A stretch of 64,000 bases of DNA from Euwallacea fornicatus (GCF_040115645.1 NW_027096066.1:1-64000); one strand, 5' to 3'. Numbered from the stretch's first letter, positions 1 through 9,843 are shown. Numbers and translations: made by a program. Notes: generated by a model not told the origin, from the sequence alone.

Positions 1-2667
1 TAATTGGAAAAGTCACAAAAGTTGTGTGTTTGACCACATAAAGTACTATTTTTCTTGGAAATTCAACAAGATGCAATCATGATGTGTTGTGACATCTTCA
101 AAATCTCGTCGAGCTGATTAATTTGACACTTTGTTTAACAAATTTGGTTTTCATTTGCCAAAGTTATCGAGCTTCCAAATTGGAAAAGTCACAAAAGTTG
201 TGTGTTTGAGCACATAAAGTACTATTTTTCTTGGAAATTCAACAAGATGCAATCATGAATTGTTGTGTCATTTTAAAGATCTCGTCGAGCTGATTAATTT
301 GACACTTTGGTTAACAAATTTGGTACACATTTGCCAAAGTTATCGAGCTTCAAAGTTTGAAAAGTCACAAAATTGTGTGTTTGAGCACATAAAGTACTAT
401 TTTTCCTGGAAGTTCAACAAGATGTAATCATGATGTGTTGTGACATCTTCAAAATCACGTTGAGGTGATTAATTTGACACTTTGGTTAACAAATTTGGTC
501 CACATTTGCCAAAGTTATCGAGCTTCAAAGTTTGAAAAGTCACAAAAGTTGTGTGTTTGAGCACATAAATTACTATTTTTCTTGGAAATTCAACAAGATG
601 CAATCATGAATTGTTGTGTCATTTTAAAGATCTCGTCGATCTGATTAATTTGACACTTTGGTTAACAAATTTGGTCCACATTTGCCAAAGTTATCGAGCT
701 TCAAAGTTTGAAAAGTCACAAAAGTTGTGTGTTTGAGCACATTAAGTACTATTTTTCTTGGAAATTCAACAAGATGCAATCATGAATTGTTGTGTCATTT
801 TAAAGATCTCGTCGAGCTGATTAATTTGACACTTTGGTTAACAAATTTGGTCCACATTTGCCAAAGTTATCGAGCTTCAAAGTTTGAAAAGTCACAAAAG
901 TTGTGTGTTTGAACACATAAATTACTATTTTTCTTGGAAATTCAACAAGATGCAATCATGAATTGTTGTGTCATTTTAAAGATCTCGTCGAGCTGATTAA
1001 TTTGACACTATGGTTAACAAATTTGGTCTTCATTTGCCAAAGTTATCGAGCTTCAAAATTGGAAAAGTCACAAAAGTTGTGTGTTTGAGCACATAAAGTA
1101 CTATTTTTCTTGGAAATTCAACAAGATGCAATCATGAATTGTTGTGTCATTTTAAAGATCTCGTCGAGCTGATTAATTTGACACTTTGGTTAACAAATTT
1201 GGTACACATTTGCCAAAGTTATCGAGCTTCAAAATTGGAAAAGTCACAAAAGTTGTGTGTTTGACCACATAAAGTACTATTTTTCTTGGAAATTCAACAA
1301 GATGCAATCATGATGTGTTGTGACATCTTCAAAATCTCGTCGAGCTGATTAATTTGACACTTTGGTTAACAAATTTGGTCCACATTTGCCAAAGTTATCG
1401 AGCTTCAAAGTTTGAAAAGTCACAAAAGTTGTGTGTTTGAACACATAAATTACTATTTTTCTTGGAAATTCAACAAGATGCAATCATGATGTGTTGTGAC
1501 ATCTTCAAAATCTCGTTGAGGTGATTACTTTGACACTTTGGTTAACAAATTTGGTCTTCATTTGCCAAAGTTATCGAGCTTCAAAATTGGAAAAGTCACA
1601 AAAGTTGTGTGTTTGAGCACATAAAGTGCTATTTTTCCTGGAAGTTCAACAAGATGCAATCATGAATTGTTGTGTCATTTTAAAGATCTCGTCGAGCTGA
1701 TTAATTTGACACTTTGTTTAACAAATTTGGTCTTCATTTGCCAAAGTTATCGAGCTTCAAAATTGGAAAAGTCACAAAAGTTGTGTGTTTGAGCACATAA
1801 AGTACTATTTTTCTTGGAAATTCAACAAGATGCAATCATGAATTGTTGTGTCATTTTAAAGATCTCGTCGAGCTGATTAATTTGACACTTTGGTTAACAA
1901 ATTTGGTCCACATTTGCCAAAGTTATCGAGCTTCAAAGTTTGAAAAGTCACAGAAGTTGTGTGTTTGAGCACATAAAGTACTATTTTTCTTGGAAATTCA
2001 ACAAGATGCAATCATGAATTGTTGTGTCATTTTAAAGATCTCGTCGAGCTGATTAATTTGACACTTTGGTTAACAAATTTGGTCCACATTTGCCAAAGTT
2101 ATCGAGCTTCAAAATTGGAAAAGTCACAAAAGTTGTGTGTTTGAGCACATAAAGTACTATTTTTCTTGGAAATTCAACAAGATGCAATCATGAATTGTTG
2201 TGTCATTTTAAAGATCTCGTCGAGCTGATTAATTTGACACTTTGTTTAACAAATTTGGTTTTCATTTGCCAAAGTTATCGAGCTTCCAAATTGGAAAAGT
2301 CACAAAAGTTGTGTGTTTGAGCACATAAAGTACTATTTTTCTTGGAAATTCAACAAGATGCAATCATGAATTGTTGTGTCATTTTAAAGATCTCGTCGAG
2401 CTGATTAATTTGACACTATGGTTAACAAATTTGGTCCACATTTGCCAAAGTTATCGAGCTTCAACGTTTGAAAAGTCACAAAAGTTGTGTGTTTGAGCAC
2501 ATAAAGTACTATTTTTCTTGGAAATTCAACAAGATGCAATAATGAATTGTTGTTTCATTTTAAAGATCTCGTCGAGCTGATTAATTTGACACTTTGTTTA
2601 ACAAATTTGGTTTTCATTTGCCAAAGTTATCGAGCTTCCAAATTGGAAAAGTCACAAAAGTTGTGTG
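1..2667. repeat. 176-bp satellite array, left segment
   Basis: About 15 head-to-tail monomers of a ~176-bp AT-rich satellite. The spacing of the recurring CACATAAAG box is 175-176 bp. Two alternative internal boxes are seen: type A (GAATTGTTGTGTCATTTTAAAG) and type B (GATGTGTTGTGACATCTTC). The last monomers before element 1 carry the marker CAATAATG at 2537 and match the end of the 17-monomer unit that finishes at 13077. No gene is present; the short open frames that cross monomers are by-products of the repeat. Confidence 0.97.
2664..2667. repeat. Target-site duplication of element 1 (left copy)
   Basis: TGTG flanks the left end of element 1 and is repeated at 10088-10091 on the right. The undisturbed satellite reads TGTG once here, followed by TTTGAG (for example at 13078-13081). 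A 4-bp duplication is the gypsy-group norm. Confidence 0.93.
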
Positions 2668-2899
2668 AGTTATGTTTTCTTATCTCCAACTTATATTTTA
2701 AAAAAAATTTATTAAATGGAAAAAAACGAAATGGATGAAGGACTCGAACGAACCGTTTATTAAATAACTGCAAAAATCACAACAACGTTATAAAACTAAA
2801 GACTGCCTAACAAATATACTGGAATCCTATTTATATTAATAAAAGGTCCTGAGTCAGCTTTTGTTCCCTATGGTCTATAGTCCGAGACCATAGGTAACT
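2668..2899 (-). repeat. Element 1 3' LTR
   Basis: A 232-bp LTR beginning and ending with the 5-bp inverted pair AGTTA/TAACT. It matches the other LTR except for one missing C between 2707 and 2708. Read on the minus strand it holds a TATAAATA box (2828-2835) and an AATAAA polyadenylation signal (2756-2761). Just inside its U3 end lies a 9-bp inverted repeat, 2867-2875 with 2886-2894. Confidence 0.95.
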
Positions 2900-2910
2900 C
2901 CTCCCCCTTC
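2900..2910 (-). promoter_or_regulatory. Element 1 polypurine tract
   Basis: On the minus strand this reads GAAGGGGGAGG directly before the 3' LTR, the usual plus-strand DNA primer. It lies 4 bp after the env stop codon. Element 2 has the matching tract. Confidence 0.9.
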
Positions 2911-2914
2911 AGAT

Positions 2915-4592
2915 TCAACTCCCGATTTCTTGAGGAAGTTGAATTGCTTCCCCGTGGTCGGGTACTCTTCTTTTACGGTTTGGTAGGATGTAGGTTCTCC
3001 ATATTATTAAGCTGCATCCTCCTATTATAACAAGATACAATAGCAGGGTCCATAGGCTGGGGGTGATTGGAATGGTTTCTTCTAGTTTTTGTGATTGCTT
3101 TGATATTTGTTCTATCTGCTGTTGCCACATATGAAAATCGTCCAGCTTGAGGTTTGGTAATTGCTTGGTGAGATTCAATGTTGGCAAAGGGCCTTCCTCT
3201 TCTCTCAGCTTCGGAAACCAGACAGGTTGGGCTTTAGGGTCCCCGTTGTAAGTTTCCATGTATATTTGTCGGTTGTTGATGGATACTCGGCACCCTGCCG
3301 GTAATTTCAGTAAAAACGTTCCCCTTAGGTTCTGCGTTTCGCTCCCTTCGTTAGGGCACTGCATTAGCACGGGTTCGGTGTTTGGCATCACCACTATCCA
3401 TTGGTTTAGTGTCTCTAGTCGATTTATAATTATGTCTTTGATAATCACCCGCGTTTGCCGGCACATTGTCTTAGGTTTTAAATTGTTCAATAGTTCGATT
3501 TCACAGTTATGGTTACTACTTATCTCAACTAATTCCTTACTATTACACATATACAATCCTAACTTAATTAGCTTACAACTATTATCGTAATACGCATAGT
3601 ACACTTGGGTTATAGTTAGGTATTTTTGTTGAGGGATTATAGTTTTAAATTGATCCTCCTTGCGAATCGGAATGGCATACAGATGATAATAGTCAAATAC
3701 TTGTGTATGTACTATGGGTATATGCATTATATATACGACCCGATTATTTAAAATGAAGCATTCTATGTTGATCAGATTTTCGAACATTAAGGTGTTTTCA
3801 GGAGTGACCGGTATGGGTAGTTTGTCTGACCCCAACTCTTGTTCCAATTTGCCTAGTTCAAAGAATAATTCTTCTGACTTAATTACGCTTGGATGCATTA
3901 AACCGATTCTTGCAAAGACTAAGGAGTTTTCTATGTCTTGCAATATAGCGTAAATGATCTCGTATAGATTAGTTATTTCACTGACAATTTCCTTGAGGAA
4001 AATACAGACTTTGTCGTTTCCCTCAGCTCGTACATGAGGTAGTATCTCATTTAATTTGTCTTCAATTAGTTTATTATTGTTATTCAAATTCTGTATCGTC
4101 AGGTTAAATTCTTTGATTAAGGCGTTAGCTAAGGATTTTTGGTTTTTAGTTTGCCTATTGAGATTCTTTTGTAGTTCGTTAATTTCCCTGTCGTACTTTT
4201 CACCATCGCTGGCGTCAAGGTTTCCCGTAACGGCTTTGAAGACGGATCCCATTACGTTGATTAGTCCACGCTTAACTATTCTCCGATGGGGTATAATCTG
4301 ATTTAATTTCGTAGATACCTTCCCCTGAATAAACTCCATTATTTTAATAAAATTATCTAACTCCCTAAGATACAGTTTCGTTGTTCTCATCTTCTCAACT
4401 GTTTCTGTAACGTTTTTTGCTTTATAGTACAATTTGTTCATCTGATCCGTAATTAAACTTAGGTCGTAATAGTGCAGCATTATATGATAATTCTTAATAA
4501 TTTTGGCACTACCCAGCCTTAGTGGCAGAACTCCGGGGTTGTCCTTCACTTCCCTCACTTCTATCGAAGTTCCCCATGCGACATAGGTTAGG
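2915..4592 (-). CDS. env: Element 1 envelope glycoprotein, main exon
   Basis: This is the envelope protein, predicted to be a membrane fusion glycoprotein. The exon starts after a splice acceptor (TTTATTCTTTCAG, ending at 4593) and joins a 29-nt first exon at 9690-9662, giving about 568 residues. No suitable ATG exists at the 5' end of this exon; a GTG at 4558 is not a real start. Counting from 4558, a basic cleavage stretch RRIVKR lies at residues 92-97. It is followed by a glycine-led segment ending in VTGNLD that resembles the fusion peptide of errantivirus Env and baculovirus F proteins. One hydrophobic anchor (about residues 503-520) and a short ~27-residue basic tail end the protein. 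N-glycosylation sites such as NVT at 49 are present. The cleavage site has Ile at P4, so it is a weaker furin match than the one in element 2. Confidence 0.9.
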
Positions 4593-4660
4593 CTGAAAGA
4601 ATAAATTTCCCTCTAAATGAACGTATATACATTTGTCTATGGAACTAATTATGATTAATT
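4593..4660 (-). promoter_or_regulatory. Element 1 env splice acceptor and pol-env spacer
   Basis: A short spacer between the pol stop (4661) and the env exon. On the minus strand it ends with a pyrimidine-rich run and CAG at 4595-4593. The same arrangement occurs in element 2. Joined to the donor at 9662/9661 it keeps the env frame, implying a 5069-nt intron (9661-4593). Confidence 0.8.
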
Positions 4661-7600
4661 TTAGTTATTAATACTATATTTCCTTCGTAGCGGCCGCTTT
4701 AAGTTATCCATATGTATCTTTTCTTCATTTGCTGTTCTAACCGTTTTCCTAGCCTGATCGATTGATTTTATAGTCGTTGGCTCCTTGAATGGATCACCCA
4801 GTTTTTGTCTATCTCTTCTCTTTACGTATGTTTGTTCATTTTCTTCAAAAATTGTGGGGCGGTCCCTGTCTTTATTGCGGGTTTCAATGATTTTTTGCTT
4901 TAGTTCGGTTTGACTCTCATTTAATTTAGAATATAGGATTTTGGCACGTTCACGGTGATCATTGACATAATTAGTCATTAGAACTTTGCTGATGTCCATA
5001 TCAAAAGGGTCTTCCTCGCTTATGTGTCCTTGTATGATGTCCATTGGCTTAAACTTCGTGGATGAATGAATAGTATAGTTATAGGCCAATATGGCATACT
5101 TTAGCTTCTTTGCGACTGGCATGTCCCCTTGTCCCTGGTTATTTAGGAGCCTGACATGTTCCGTCAGTGTAGAGTGTAATCTCTCTATCATCCCGTTCGA
5201 TTGTGGGTGGTCCGGTGAACAGAAATGGACCCTTACTTTATGAGTCTGGAGCAATTCCGTAACTACGGTGTTTTTAAACTCGGTGCCGTTGTCTGTTACG
5301 ATTTGTTTCGGAATTCCGTGGTGAGTAAAGAATAAGATTAAATTATCGGCTATTTCTACGGCGTTTAGGGAATTTAGAGGATAGATCTGGGCATATTTGG
5401 AAAAGCTGTCTATTATAGTTAGGAATTTTTGTTTTTCTAAGGTGTAAGTATCCAGGTGGATTATCTCAAAAGGCTTTGTTGCTGTTGGGGTTATATTCAT
5501 CTCCATCTTCACCGGGTTTCTTTCATACTTACTACGTTGACAGATTTCGCAATGATTAATGTAGCTTTGTATGGTCAATTTCAAGTTGGGCCAGTAATAC
5601 TTATTTTTTATCCTCTGCTCCGTTTCTTCGATCCCCCTGTGATTAGTCTTCCCCTCATGGTATGCCTTAATGACCTCCTGTATTTCATCATCATCGATTA
5701 CGTCAATTAACTTTATTGTGCATTTCCTAAATTTTAATGATGGCCATCTAAAATTTTTCCTTACTATACCGCAAAATTCGGGGTATATATCAGGGTCTTC
5801 GAAGTAGATCGAATACAATTTCTCTGGGGCTATATTTTCTTTGATAAACTTCATCACATCGTATTCTGTGTTATCCTTTGAAACTTGAAGGATGTATCGC
5901 TTTTTTTTTCCAAAAAGGGTAATTAACTTCGGCTTCGCTGGGGAATGAAATACTCTTGATATAAAAATTTGATTGGCGCCATAGTTCACAGCTGCTTCTA
6001 CGATCGGTACTCCTACTATTGGGTCTTGTTCCTCGTTAGTATGGGCCGTCTCTATTTCAATGTCCTCGTTAAGAATTTCATTCTGTTCCAAATCTGGGTT
6101 CGCGATTACCGATAGCTGATCATTCGAGGGTCCGGCTTCTCTGTCAGTCTCTTCTTGCAATGACTTATTGAACTCGTCCATATATTTAACTAGTTCGGAG
6201 AATCCGTCTGTTTCTTTCATATGAATCTCAATCCGGCTTAATGCATCGGCATTCGTATTGCTTTTTCCTTTTTTATACACAATATTGTAGTCGAATTCCT
6301 CCAATCTTATCCTCCATCTTAGTAGTTTAGATGAAGGATCCTTTAAGTTAAATAACCACTGTAGTGGTTTGTGGTCCGTGATGATGTTAAATTTCCTTCC
6401 GAACAGGTACGGCCTGAAATACTTAGTCGCCCAGACAAGACAAAGGCATTCCTTCTCTATTGTCGAGTATTTCTGTTCGGACTCGTTCAATGTCCTGGAC
6501 GCGTAGGCTACGGGCAGGTCCTGTCCGATCGGTCCTTGTGACAGGACAGCTCCCAATGCTATATTGCTGGCATCGCAAGTCACGTTGAAAGGCTTGTTAA
6601 AGTCCGGATATTGGAGTATCGGTTCATTAATTAGGGCATTCTTACAATTCTCAAAACATTGTAAAAATTCCTGATCGTGCACGATTTTTGCTTTCTTTTT
6701 CAGGCATTTTGTTAATGGTTTAGTTAGCCTTGCAAAATTATCAATAAATTTTCGGTAATAGCCTAGTAGTCCTAAGAATCCCTTTATCTCCTTTGTAGTC
6801 CTTGGTATGGGATAATTCTTGATTGCCTTTATCTTATCCGGGTTAGGTTTTACCCCATTTGGTGTTACAATGTGCCCTAGATATGCCACCTCTTTCCTTA
6901 AGAACTCGCTTTTATCTAGCTGCACTTTAAAATTTGCCTTCTTCAACCTTTCTAGCACTTCCCTTAGTCTGCCGATATGTTCCTGGAGTGAAGTGGAAAA
7001 AATTATTATGTCATCCAAGTATACAAGGCATTTCTCGTTTTGGATGCCCCTTAGTATGTTGTCCATAACCCTTTGGAAAGTGGCTGGAGCATTCTTTAAT
7101 CCAAAAGGCATCCGGGTATACTCGAAATGGCCTTGTTCCGTGCTAAATGCGGTCTTTTTCACATCTTCTTTTTCCATCTCGATCTGATGGAACCCACTCG
7201 CCAAATCAAGAGTGGTAAAATACTGGCATTTGCCAAGTTTGTCCAATAGATCGGAGATGTTTGGTAGGGGATATTTGTCGTTTATTGTTTTTTCGTTGAG
7301 TTTCCGAAAATCCACGCAAACTCTCCACTTTTGTCTACCCGAAGCATCCTTTTTCTTGGGCACCACCCAAATCGGCGCGGACCATGGCGAATCGCTAGGT
7401 CTAATTATGTTTTGTCTAAGCATTTCATTTATCTGGCTCTGTACCTCGGCCCTATGGACGAACGGGTACCTATACGTCTTTGCGTAGACTGGCAACTCAT
7501 CCGTTGTCTTGATCCTATGCTTTATCTGGCTGGTAAAGGTCAAAGGCATTCCTTTTTTATAAAATACTTCCTTGTATTCCCGGCATAATTCTAAGATTTT

Positions 7601-8395
7601 TCCTTTTTCTTCCGGATTCAAGTGTTCCGTACGTATTTCGTTTTCCTTAAATTCTTCTGGTTCATGCTGAATGCAATTTAATTCCACATTTTCATCGGAT
7701 GTAGCATCCATATTTTCGTTATATTCTTCTACTTCGAAGGGTTTAGTGAGGTTTAAAATTTTATCTTCGCTTGATTTATTTAACACGACTGTTAGTGCTC
7801 GTCCATTTCTTGCTTTTAGAACACAATTAGGAAATTCGAAATCTTCGAATTTTTGATATGGTAGTATCACGTCTCCATTGTGTACATTAGTTTTAATTTC
7901 TATCACCTGTTCACTTCTTCCAGTAATTGTTATGTGGTTTATACTTGGTCGTGATTCTTGAAAGCTTAACCTAATATTTGCATGAGGTGTAAATAAATAT
8001 CCTTTCTCGTAATCTAGTTTAGCTCTTAAGATTTTTAAATTATCCATCCCTATTAGTCCGTCGAATTTATCGTGAAACCTGAATAAATAAAATTTCATCC
8101 TGTGGTTCTTTGGTAATTTAAAAATTTGTGGGGTAGGAATAGTCACGCTATAGTCATGCGCGGAACTTTGAAATACCGTTGAGACTACAAATGGATCCTT
8201 CTTAATATCCGTTGGGAAATATCTGTTTGCTTTTTCCGGATTTAAGAAAGATCTAGTTGATCCGCTATCGATGAGTAATTTTAGATTTTGTTCGGGGAAA
8301 ATAATGTATGATAATTCCCCTGAACCGTTGGTATTTAGCGTAATGGTTTCAGGTTCTATGTTGGCTCGTTTTGCGGGCTGGTTCCCATAAAATTT
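4661..8395 (-). CDS. pol: Element 1 Pol polyprotein (protease, RT, RNase H, integrase), by -1 frameshift
   Basis: The replication polyprotein, made as a Gag-Pol fusion. The frame is open from the slippery heptamer at 8395 to the stop at 4661, about 1244 residues. Its own ATG is absent: the codon that is ATG in element 2 is ACG here, and the GTG at 8146 is not a genuine start. In residues counted from 8395, the protease motif DSGS is near 43. RT motifs follow, with YLDD at 459-462. RNase H acidic residues are D608, E647/E649, D674 and D717. The integrase zinc site is H913, H919, C949, C952. The catalytic integrase triad is D982, D1035, E1071, with the standard 35-residue D-E spacing. Every catalytic motif is present and no stop interrupts the frame, so this copy looks competent. 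Confidence 0.95.
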   Translation of the reverse strand, partial: KFYGNQPAKRANIEPETITLNTNGSGELSYIIFPEQNLKLLIDSGSTRSFLNPEKANRYFPTDIKKDPFVVSTVFQSSAHDYSVTIPTPQIFKLPKNHRMKFYLFRFHDKFDGLIGMDNLKILRAKLDYEKGYLFTPHANIRLSFQESRPSINHITITGRSEQVIEIKTNVHNGDVILPYQKFEDFEFPNCVLKARNGRALTVVLNKSSEDKILNLTKPFEVEEYNENMDATSDENVELNCIQHEPEEFKENEIRTEHLNPEEKGKILELCREYKEVFYKKGMPLTFTSQIKHRIKTTDELPVYAKTYRYPFVHRAEVQSQINEMLRQNIIRPSDSPWSAPIWVVPKKKDASGRQKWRVCVDFRKLNEKTINDKYPLPNISDLLDKLGKCQYFTTLDLASGFHQIEMEKEDVKKTAFSTEQGHFEYTRMPFGLKNAPATFQRVMDNILRGIQNEKCLVYLDDIIIFSTSLQEHIGRLREVLERLKKANFKVQLDKSEFLRKEVAYLGHIVTPNGVKPNPDKIKAIKNYPIPRTTKEIKGFLGLLGYYRKFIDNFARLTKPLTKCLKKKAKIVHDQEFLQCFENCKNALINEPILQYPDFNKPFNVTCDASNIALGAVLSQGPIGQDLPVAYASRTLNESEQKYSTIEKECLCLVWATKYFRPYLFGRKFNIITDHKPLQWLFNLKDPSSKLLRWRIRLEEFDYNIVYKKGKSNTNADALSRIEIHMKETDGFSELVKYMDEFNKSLQEETDREAGPSNDQLSVIANPDLEQNEILNEDIEIETAHTNEEQDPIVGVPIVEAAVNYGANQIFISRVFHSPAKPKLITLFGKKKRYILQVSKDNTEYDVMKFIKENIAPEKLYSIYFEDPDIYPEFCGIVRKNFRWPSLKFRKCTIKLIDVIDDDEIQEVIKAYHEGKTNHRGIEETEQRIKNKYYWPNLKLTIQSYINHCEICQRSKYERNPVKMEMNITPTATKPFEIIHLDTYTLEKQKFLTIIDSFSKYAQIYPLNSLNAVEIADNLILFFTHHGIPKQIVTDNGTEFKNTVVTELLQTHKVRVHFCSPDHPQSNGMIERLHSTLTEHVRLLNNQGQGDMPVAKKLKYAILAYNYTIHSSTKFKPMDIIQGHISEEDPFDMDISKVLMTNYVNDHRERAKILYSKLNESQTELKQKIIETRNKDRDRPTIFEENEQTYVKRRDRQKLGDPFKEPTTIKSIDQARKTVRTANEEKIHMDNLKRPLRRKYSINN

Positions 8396-9627
8396 GCGTC
8401 ACCGGTTGGAATGCACCTGTTTGCTGCGTCATCATTTATATCGTTCCTCACGTACTCCGGATGGCACGGGTCATATTGCATCCTCGTGTCGCCGTCGCAT
8501 GCTTCGCAGGAAATTCTCGGGTCACCAATGTTACTCGGGTCATGGGAAGTGTTTACGTTGTACAATTCCTCGAACGTAAAGTTACGATTAGGACGGTTTG
8601 AGTTTTGATGATTATTGAAATTGCCGAAATTATTATTATTCGATCGGAATGATCTACCGGTCCTTCTGGTGGACATACTCATGGGAGTTGGGTCAGGCAA
8701 AGGCTTATTCTGGTTCGGCCTAAAGACATTGGTGGATGGTCTATTGTTAAACGTAGTATTGGTTTGGAAATTTGGTTGTGACACATGACCTTGTTGATTG
8801 AAAGGGTTATAGCTATACCTTTGGAAATTTCCTGGCTGATCAAAGGTGTTGTAATTCGGTCTTCGGAATTGATCATTACGAATATTAAAATTTGGTTGAT
8901 TCCTTGGTGATGAATTAAATGGTCTAGTGTTCGGTCCTGATAAATTACTGCTAGATCTTAGGTAACGAATGTTACTTTCTTCATTAACAAACTGAAGTGC
9001 TTGTGGAAGGTCACGCGGTCTCATGCACCTAATATTTGTACCCAGAGGTTCCTTAAGTCCCGACAAGAATGTTTTTAAAGCAAGGTCGTTATATAAATTC
9101 TTTTTCAAACCCTTTGCTTGTTCGGTAGTTTCATGAGTATTCGTATAAGAACATATTAAATTCAGAATATGGAGAATCCTGTCATAGAACTGTTCAGGGT
9201 TTTCGTTATTACGTTGCCTTAACATTACTAGGTCGCGATTTAGACAGGCCTCGTCTCTTTGATCCGCGAAATGCCTGTTTAATATTGCTTTTAATTCCCC
9301 CCAATTATTCACATTTTGTGTGCCTAAAACTAATTTTGCGTTGCCCGTGAGCTTCCCAATTATACAATTTAATAAGTATACATTCTGAAAACTCTCTGGT
9401 TGCTGTGCCCTGTAAAAAGTATCAATCACCGATTGGCACACACTCAAATATCTTCCTAGGTCGTTCGGGTTCCCATCAAATTGAGGAATGCAATTTAAAT
9501 ATTCGGGTTTAAATTCAGCCATTTCAATTAATTTATGCGCTTCCGATTCTTGTGAAGCAGGATCAATTATTTGCTCGTTTAATCTTAAGGTGGCTATACA
9601 ACTAGATAGTTCCTCAATATCAGTCAT
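8356..9627 (-). CDS. gag: Element 1 Gag (capsid/nucleocapsid)
   Basis: A structural protein of 423 residues starting at ATG 9627. The middle (about residues 37-225) is the most conserved part against element 2 and is presumably the capsid domain. From about 225 to 370 it becomes rich in Asn, Arg, Phe and Pro, an RNA-binding-like tail. There is no CCHC zinc knuckle, as expected for errantivirus Gag. The gene ends in TAG and overlaps pol in the -1 frame over 40 nt. The start is the second AUG on the RNA; the first (9690) belongs to the env leader/upstream ORF. Confidence 0.93.
   Translation of the reverse strand: MTDIEELSSCIATLRLNEQIIDPASQESEAHKLIEMAEFKPEYLNCIPQFDGNPNDLGRYLSVCQSVIDTFYRAQQPESFQNVYLLNCIIGKLTGNAKLVLGTQNVNNWGELKAILNRHFADQRDEACLNRDLVMLRQRNNENPEQFYDRILHILNLICSYTNTHETTEQAKGLKKNLYNDLALKTFLSGLKEPLGTNIRCMRPRDLPQALQFVNEESNIRYLRSSSNLSGPNTRPFNSSPRNQPNFNIRNDQFRRPNYNTFDQPGNFQRYSYNPFNQQGHVSQPNFQTNTTFNNRPSTNVFRPNQNKPLPDPTPMSMSTRRTGRSFRSNNNNFGNFNNHQNSNRPNRNFTFEELYNVNTSHDPSNIGDPRISCEACDGDTRMQYDPCHPEYVRNDINDDAANRCIPTGDANFMGTSPQNEPT
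8389..8395 (-). promoter_or_regulatory. Element 1 -1 ribosomal frameshift heptamer
   Basis: On the minus strand this reads A AAT TTT, aligned with gag codons AAT and TTT, which fits the X XXY YYZ slippery rule. It is 11 codons before the gag stop and lies inside the gag/pol overlap. Element 2 keeps the identical heptamer in the same frame although surrounding bases differ. Confidence 0.7.
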
Positions 9628-9657
9628 AAATTTACAATGTCAGTAACCCAAATGTAC

Positions 9658-9690
9658 TTACCCCAATACAATAATTAACTTCTTCAGCAT
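9658..9690 (-). CDS. Element 1 upstream ORF / env first exon
   Basis: An ATG at 9690 is the first one downstream of the inferred transcription start. In unspliced RNA it runs ten codons and stops at TAA (9660-9658), which lies inside the splice donor. In spliced RNA the first 29 nt (9690-9662) form env exon 1, and the frame continues into 4592. The encoded residues are hydrophobic, and with the start of exon 2 they form a plausible signal peptide. The dual use is conserved in element 2, which is the main support for it. Confidence 0.75.
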   Translation of the reverse strand: MLKKLIIVLG

Positions 9691-9843
9691 CTCTTGAAGC
9701 GGCGCCTGGCTAGCAATGTGAGTCTGGTCTAGGCTGCTTCAATTTCTTCAAAATCTTGAGGATTCTTTACGTAGATTCGTACCGGATATAGTCTGGTTAG
9801 TTCGCGAAGCACTTACAACGCGAGCCCTTTAGATTATCCGTTC
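9691..9843 (-). other. Element 1 untranslated leader
   Basis: The region between the primer site and the first ATG. It has no ATG on the minus strand and no coding potential. A packaging signal would be expected here, but I cannot identify one. The stretch is recognisably similar to the element 2 leader. Confidence 0.6.

Noticed and set aside
2547..2738. 63-residue ORF across the left edge of element 1
   Set aside because: It is a chance fusion of satellite and LTR sequence.
5456..7588. Plus-strand ORFs inside element 1 pol, and similar antisense ORFs in gag/env of both elements
   Set aside because: They are antisense shadows of strongly conserved retroviral frames; none resembles a known protein.
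8144..8146. GTG at 8146 as start of element 1 pol (and TTG 60897 / GTG 4558 as env starts)
   Set aside because: The frames are open further upstream and align with the other element. Pol is reached by frameshift and env by splicing, so these codons are internal.
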